From Panax quinquefolius (lineage: Eukaryota > Streptophyta > Magnoliopsida > Apiales > Araliaceae), in contig JAINUW010000243.1 of the NCBI GenBank assembly GCA_020205615.1, positions 1 through 64,000 of the forward strand: a stretch of DNA of 64,000 nucleotides, in the 5' to 3' direction. The translations under genes and the position numbers were made by a program. The notes under the pieces are model-generated. The model saw nothing but the letters and a program-made list of their open reading frames with translations. It ran no database searches and was not told the DNA's origin. Shown here in pieces: positions 59,371 to 64,000 of this stretch; within the stretch, counting starts at the first letter, position 1; each line of letters starts with the position of its first letter.

Positions 59371-61990
59371 AAAACATTAAATTCATTTTGCAATCCTACC
59401 AAAGATATTCATTAACAATTCATCTTTGCACTACAAGGTGCCAAAGATATACAACCGTAAAACCAATAATCTTTGAGCTCGAATTTTAATAGTACACAAC
59501 CATAAATTATTCATGCACTCTTCGGCTAAGGATATTCGTGTTTTCAATTACTATCACGATGATTATACAAGAATAATCCGTGGTCATAATCATACCAAGT
59601 CTATCAATGCACTACGACCAAAGATGACTTTTACCACATCCATGAATTAATATTTCATTCTTTGAGACTCATTTCAATAATTAATCCATATCATCGAATC
59701 ATCCCCGCACTACTGAGCCAAGGATATTCATTAAGTATCACGACCACGAATTATCCATACATGCACTACTACTAAAGATAATAGTGTATTCATTAGTATC
59801 ACGACCACAAATTATCCACGCACTACTACCAAAGATAATCGTGTATTCATTAAGTATCACGACCACAATTATCCATGCACTACTACCAAAGATAATCGTG
59901 TATTCATTAGTATCACGACCACAAATTATCCATGCACTACTACCAAAGATAATCGTGTATTCATTAAGTATCACGACCACAAATTATCCATGCACTACTA
60001 CCAAAGATAATCGTGTATTCATTAGTATCACGACCACAAATTATCCATGCACTACTACCAAAGATAATCGTGTATTCATTAGTATCACGACCACAAATTA
60101 TCCATGCACCTACTGACAAAGATAATCGTGTATTCATTAAGTATCACGACCACAAATTATCCATGCACTACTACCCAAAGATAATCGTGTATTCATTAGT
60201 ATCACGACCACAAATTATCCATGCACTATGTACCCAAAGATAATCGTGTATTCATTAGTATCAATGCACCACAAATTATCCATGCACTACTACTACCAAA
60301 GATAATCGTGTATTCATTAAGTATCACGACCACAAATTATCCATGCACTACTACCAAAGATAATCGTGTATTCATTAGTATCACGACCACAAATTATCCA
60401 TGCACTACTACCAAAGATAATCGTGTTTTCAATTACGGTTATGATTATACCCAACAATCCCTCGGTCATAATCATACCAAGTCCATCTATGCACTACAAA
60501 ACCCCGAGATGACTTTCAACATAATATAAGCATGAGGATAATGATATAAAGAATCAATCAAATGAGATAAAGGATAAATATTAAACATTTATAATATAAT
60601 TTATCCAGATTCAAGAATATCCCCATGTTATCAATCACTTAATAATCTCATAATCTAATATCATTAATATTATAACAATATTTTAATCACTTTTAAATTT
60701 ATAAACAATTTATCTCAATTGTTTACGCTTTACCATATAATGCATTTAATCATTCAAAAATGCCATACTCATAAGATATCATCACCAATTATCAAATCCC
60801 TCATCAAAAAAAAAATATGCATATACTCTATATAGGATTCTCTAGCCATAAAATCCTATTTTCAACTTTGTTACTTCACATAACATATTTAACTCATATG
60901 TTCGTAACTAAACTATTTTATGAAAAATACCAAATCAGTCCCAAAAATATTTCTTTTCTGGGATTTAGCATAATATAGTCCCATAATGAAAATATATTTT
61001 TCTAAAGATTTTTAAAATTCATTTACTATTTTTCAAAAATCAATTTCCAATTAATTCCTTAAGAAATTAGCTACCTCAAGGATAACTCCAAAAATTCCCA
61101 AATCTTGGCAGAATCTTACACATGTTAACGTGAGCTTCTAGTTTAAATTTCATGGTCACCTGAGTTATAGAACTCCTGGGTTATAGCGTTTTTCGTCGAA
61201 AAACCTAAATATTGAAATAGTCATAACTTGCTCATTTTAAGTCAGAATGAGCTCATTTTTGGACAGGAGGTACTTTATACCATATACCTTCATGTCCCAA
61301 AAGTCCAGAATTTTTCTCATAATTTAAGTGGCCGAAACAGCCTCTCTAAAATCATGGCAGAAGCTTTTTTCGGTTTTACAGCTTTGCACTCCTTTGCTAA
61401 AATCAGTCCACACAAAATCTACAACACCTTTTCCAGTAATTGCACTTGGATTAGTTAGGTAACTCATAGATCTAACTTTAGGACTTGACCACATTCAAAA
61501 ATTCAAAATATAATAGGAGATATGGTCAATTGAATTTCATGTTACGTTTTTCACCAAAATCTGATTTTCAACTCTTTGTGATTTCTAAGAAACTTTCATG
61601 TTTTCACATACTAACCAACATAACTCATTATAACACTTACTAATACCACGTATACCCATGATTTTCATTAGTCCAATGCTTTTATTATGACTTTCATCAT
61701 AATCCACGTAAACAGATCCTTTTAGTTGAAGAAATATTTGAGGGTTTAAGAAATGGGTTTTTGTATTGGGGTCAATACAAAATTCGATTTCACGCTCTAA
61801 GTAGGCTAAGAAGTCTTCAAGAATACGCCAGAAATTTATTAATAATAGAAATATCATTCAAAACTGTGACTCTCATCCAAGACTTGGATAGTACGTCACA
61901 TTGATACTAACTGTGACTTCTATCCCTTAACCTAGATAGCACCTCACAATGATACCTATAAACTTGCCATCTTCATTCACGATGTTGCCT
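59371..61990. other. LTR-like non-coding sequence inside element B6-B7
   Basis: The left half (59,371-60,560) has motifs shared with LTRs A, B and D: 'aaagatattcat', 'catctttgcactac', and 'ggtcataatcataccaag' with its inverted partner 'atgattatac'. The right half (60,600-61,990) is AT-rich, with stretches such as 'tagcgtttttcgtcgaaaaa' and 'cataacttgctcatttt' often seen in gypsy LTRs. A ~50-bp duplication starting 'aactgtgact' lies at 61,862-61,960. It replaces most of pol and is probably a related LTR, but its ends could not be fixed. Confidence 0.45.
59737..60430. repeat. 57-58 bp tandem array, about 12 units
   Basis: Unit 'atcacgaccacaaattatcc' + 'atgcactactaccaaagata' + 'atcgtgtattcattagt', repeated about 12 times with period 57 or 58 (a one-base 'aag' variant). 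Units are nearly identical, so the array is young. Each unit carries the same 'gcactac...aaagat' core as the 39-bp hairpin repeats of family D. Confidence 0.92.
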
Positions 61991-62029
61991 ACAGAAAGTC
62001 TGGCTTCGGTGCATTCCACACAAGGAAGT

Positions 62030-62470
62030 CAACAACGAAAGGTTCGGGGCTCTTTACTTATGGCTTGATATGACAATGAATGATTAATTTTAGGGTTTGG
62101 TTACTTTAAATTCGTATAACAGGTTGTTATAAATATAAAAGCTAACAACCTTACGAAAAGCATGATGAGTAGTTAACCAATTGATTCCTAAAATCAAAGG
62201 CAAGTATTTTCAAAGAGATAAGATTGACAGGTAACGTGAAAGTTTCGATTTGAATCAACAAGATTTATAAACAGTGGAGGTAACGAAGGTTTCTCCCAAC
62301 TAAGTTTCAATAGATAAATCAAAGTCCAATTTCTCTCGAGTCAAATTTAAACGTTGAACGCAAGCAAGAGAGATAAAATAATAGGTAGAACCCGGTATCG
62401 AATACGATATAGACTTTTCGTAAGAGCTTATGATTAACTTACCGTGATAATTTTATTCGTGTTCCTCGTC
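62030..62470 (-). pseudogene. Protease region of element B6-B7
   Basis: On the minus strand a V-F-D-T-G motif (62,405-62,391) is the active-site triad of a retropepsin. It is followed, after one frameshift, by 'FISLACVQRLNLTREKLDFD' and 'LGINWLTTHH', which parallel element A1 at 6,600-6,840. RT and later domains are missing to the left, where LTR-like sequence begins. Confidence 0.6.
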
Positions 62471-62479
62471 ACGAGAAAA

Positions 62480-62959
62480 AAAAACGCTCTCTTAAACCAC
62501 CGGCTTTGGCATGCGGGACATCCTTTGGCATCACTATCTCAACTGGACTTGACTTCACCATACGACAAAATCGAGCTAAGTACACCTTCTCTTCCGCAAT
62601 TAAAACACGCTTTGGATTGTCAGATACGCTTTGACGGATGTGTCCCCTCCGTTCAAGATTTGAAACATACGACCGGTGGTCGTTCTTCTTCTTCTTTGAA
62701 CGGGTCTTTGATCGCCGACGACGCCTTCACGTCATTGTTGAACCCCTCTTCTTGAAATGTCCATTCTTATTATCTTGGCCATGATTACCCGAAATGGTTA
62801 CCATTCTTGACATGATAATTTCCCCACGATGGTTATCATTGTTAGACGACCGTTGCCACCCAGATGATTATTATCGTGTTGTTGGTTTCATTACCTTTTG
62901 GTTGGTGACTCAACGATCTCATGTGCTTCATTGCTTATCTCAATATTTTCGGATGTCAT
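62480..62959 (-). pseudogene. Internally deleted gag of element B6-B7
   Basis: Starts at ATG 62,959 (M-T-S-E-N-I-E-I-S-N-E). It passes quickly to a linker and a zinc knuckle C-F-N-C-G-R-E-G (62,607-62,584). The distance from start to knuckle is ~350 bp, against roughly 1.06 kb in A1 (insertion removed), so the central capsid domain is gone. Frameshifts are present. Confidence 0.6.
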
Positions 62960-63114
62960 TTTCAAATCGCCACCAAAACATGGGTTAAATAACATATCAC
63001 ATATTATCCCTATACTCGAATGACCAAATAAATACCACATAAACTTAGGTAGGTCATACTAGTGAAGGAATTCCCGTCTCTCCCTCCTAGTTCTTGTCTC
63101 ACATCTTAGCTAGG

Positions 63115-63140
63115 GATCATATCCTAAGCTCGATACCAAC
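63115..63140 (-). other. Primer-binding site of element B6-B7
   Basis: Minus strand GGTTGGTATCGAGCTTAGGA lies directly after the LTR end. It is the best-preserved copy of this site in the window. Confidence 0.65.
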
Positions 63141-64000
63141 CGTGACGCCCCCAAAATTAGGTATCGCCACCCATCTTGGGTCGCCACTTACATGGTACAT
63201 AAATTCAAATACAACTTACTAATATAAGCGTAGGTATAATACGACATAAAGCTGAGAGTTTGAATACAAATATTGTCTACTAGATATTATACAAACTCAA
63301 AAGGAGTCCTCATTACAACTATTATCACACTATATCACGAATAGTGAGGACTACTAATGCTATCCTCTGGACCATTACTGCCGTTCCCAGGACTCGTCCC
63401 GGCTATGTTCTCATTTCACGAAGAGACGGTGAAAAAAAGGTGAGCTCAACTAGCCCGAGAAGAAATATTATGACTAAGATAATGCGAGAATAAATTATCA
63501 TTAGCCTTCAATGAAGGTGTTAAAGCGATAAAATACAATAGACAACCCGGTTTAAGCTGCGGTGGAATATACAATCCATTAAAAAGTCAAGTAGAGAATA
63601 AAGTCTACTATCTTTTAGGTTTTAAAGTTTTCATCAATTTTTATCATTGAGACTCGGTTTAATAAATAAACCACCACATCTAATCATCCCCACATACCAC
63701 GGTCGAGGATTTTCATCAAATTATCAATGGTCATGACTATATATAAGAATCACCCCTGGTCATAATCATACAAAAACTATCCATCATTGCATTACAGTGC
63801 CTTTGAGGGACTTTTGTCACATCATTTATATCAAGTCATGATTATAGAGATGATGATCCTGGTCATAATCATACTAAGTTCATCTATGCACGTAAGCAAA
63901 GATAACATAATATAACATGAGGATGATGATGATGACATAATAATTCAATAAAACAAGTTCAAGAATTAAGTTTATTCAGGGAATTAATAACATCAAATTA
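63141..64000 (-). mobile_element. 5' LTR of family-B element (copy B7), runs off window
   Basis: Begins 'cgtgacgcccccaaaattagg' and aligns with the first 860 bp of B1, B2 and B6. The remainder, including promoter and U3, lies beyond 64,000. With B6 it brackets a ~3.9 kb interior. Confidence 0.8.

Noticed and set aside
59784..60529. Direct-repeat array that could be mistaken for a CRISPR-like locus or repeat protein
   Set aside because: The whole 57-bp unit is conserved, so there are no unique spacers. The setting is a plant LTR element, and the open frames follow from 57 being divisible by three.
1..64000. tRNA, rRNA, organellar insertions or bacterial sequence
   Set aside because: No cloverleaf-type tRNA, rRNA core, plastid or mitochondrial gene, or prokaryotic operon pattern was seen on reading both strands.

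Overview
This is nuclear DNA of a flowering plant, AT-rich and dominated by transposable elements. The only intact-looking host gene is a four-exon HMG-CoA reductase gene (HMGR, minus strand, 43,750-47,022). Its protein (574 aa, two N-terminal membrane spans, complete catalytic set) and its four-exon structure are typical of eudicots. The amino acid pattern looks asterid/Lamiales-like to me, but that is only an impression.

Left part (1-16,877): a degraded Ty3/gypsy element of the Tekay (Del) chromovirus type, here called family A. It is 5' LTR, primer-binding site, gag, pol, polypurine tract, 3' LTR. A reversed LTR of a related family (B) sits inside its gag. The 3' LTR is followed directly by a second family-A leader and gag start, so the unit is LTR-internal-LTR-internal. 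That second gag breaks off at about 13,211, where it meets tail to tail the gag of a reversed family-B element whose LTR ends at 16,877.

Middle (16,878-43,048): two inverted copies of an ~0.87 kb segment, each carrying the same Stowaway-like MITE, bound a 24.4 kb interval. Against the left copy lies a Mutator-like (MULE) transposase gene. It has lost its start to an LTR insertion, carries one in-frame stop, and ends before the expected SWIM zinc finger. The insertion is a tandem array (family D, 19,740-29,634) of ~3.57 kb LTRs separated by internal regions of only ~330 bp, in which the first codons of gag run almost straight into the last codons of integrase. Then come an intergenic stretch rich in AT microsatellites and a non-autonomous TAT-like gypsy element (family E, 33,117-40,568, minus strand). 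Element E holds gag and pol scraps, plus-strand coiled-coil open frames, tandem repeats and a reversed family-A solo LTR.

HMGR island (43,049-47,250): ordinary gene sequence with unbroken codons and clean GT-AG introns. Three foldback MITE-like hairpins lie just upstream of the promoter (47,290-48,423).

Right part (48,440-64,000): an RNase H scrap of a retroelement; the 3' accessory reading frame, polypurine tract and LTR start of a Sirevirus-like Copia element, split by a family-B solo LTR with a perfect 5-bp target duplication; then three family-B LTRs in series, the first two broken by the next. The last belongs to an internally deleted family-B element whose 5' LTR runs off the window end. 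Its interior holds a 57-bp tandem array and reduced gag and protease.

No RNA genes, CRISPR arrays or prokaryotic features were seen. Element boundaries come from comparing repeat copies by eye and may be off by a few bases. No alignment or database search was run.
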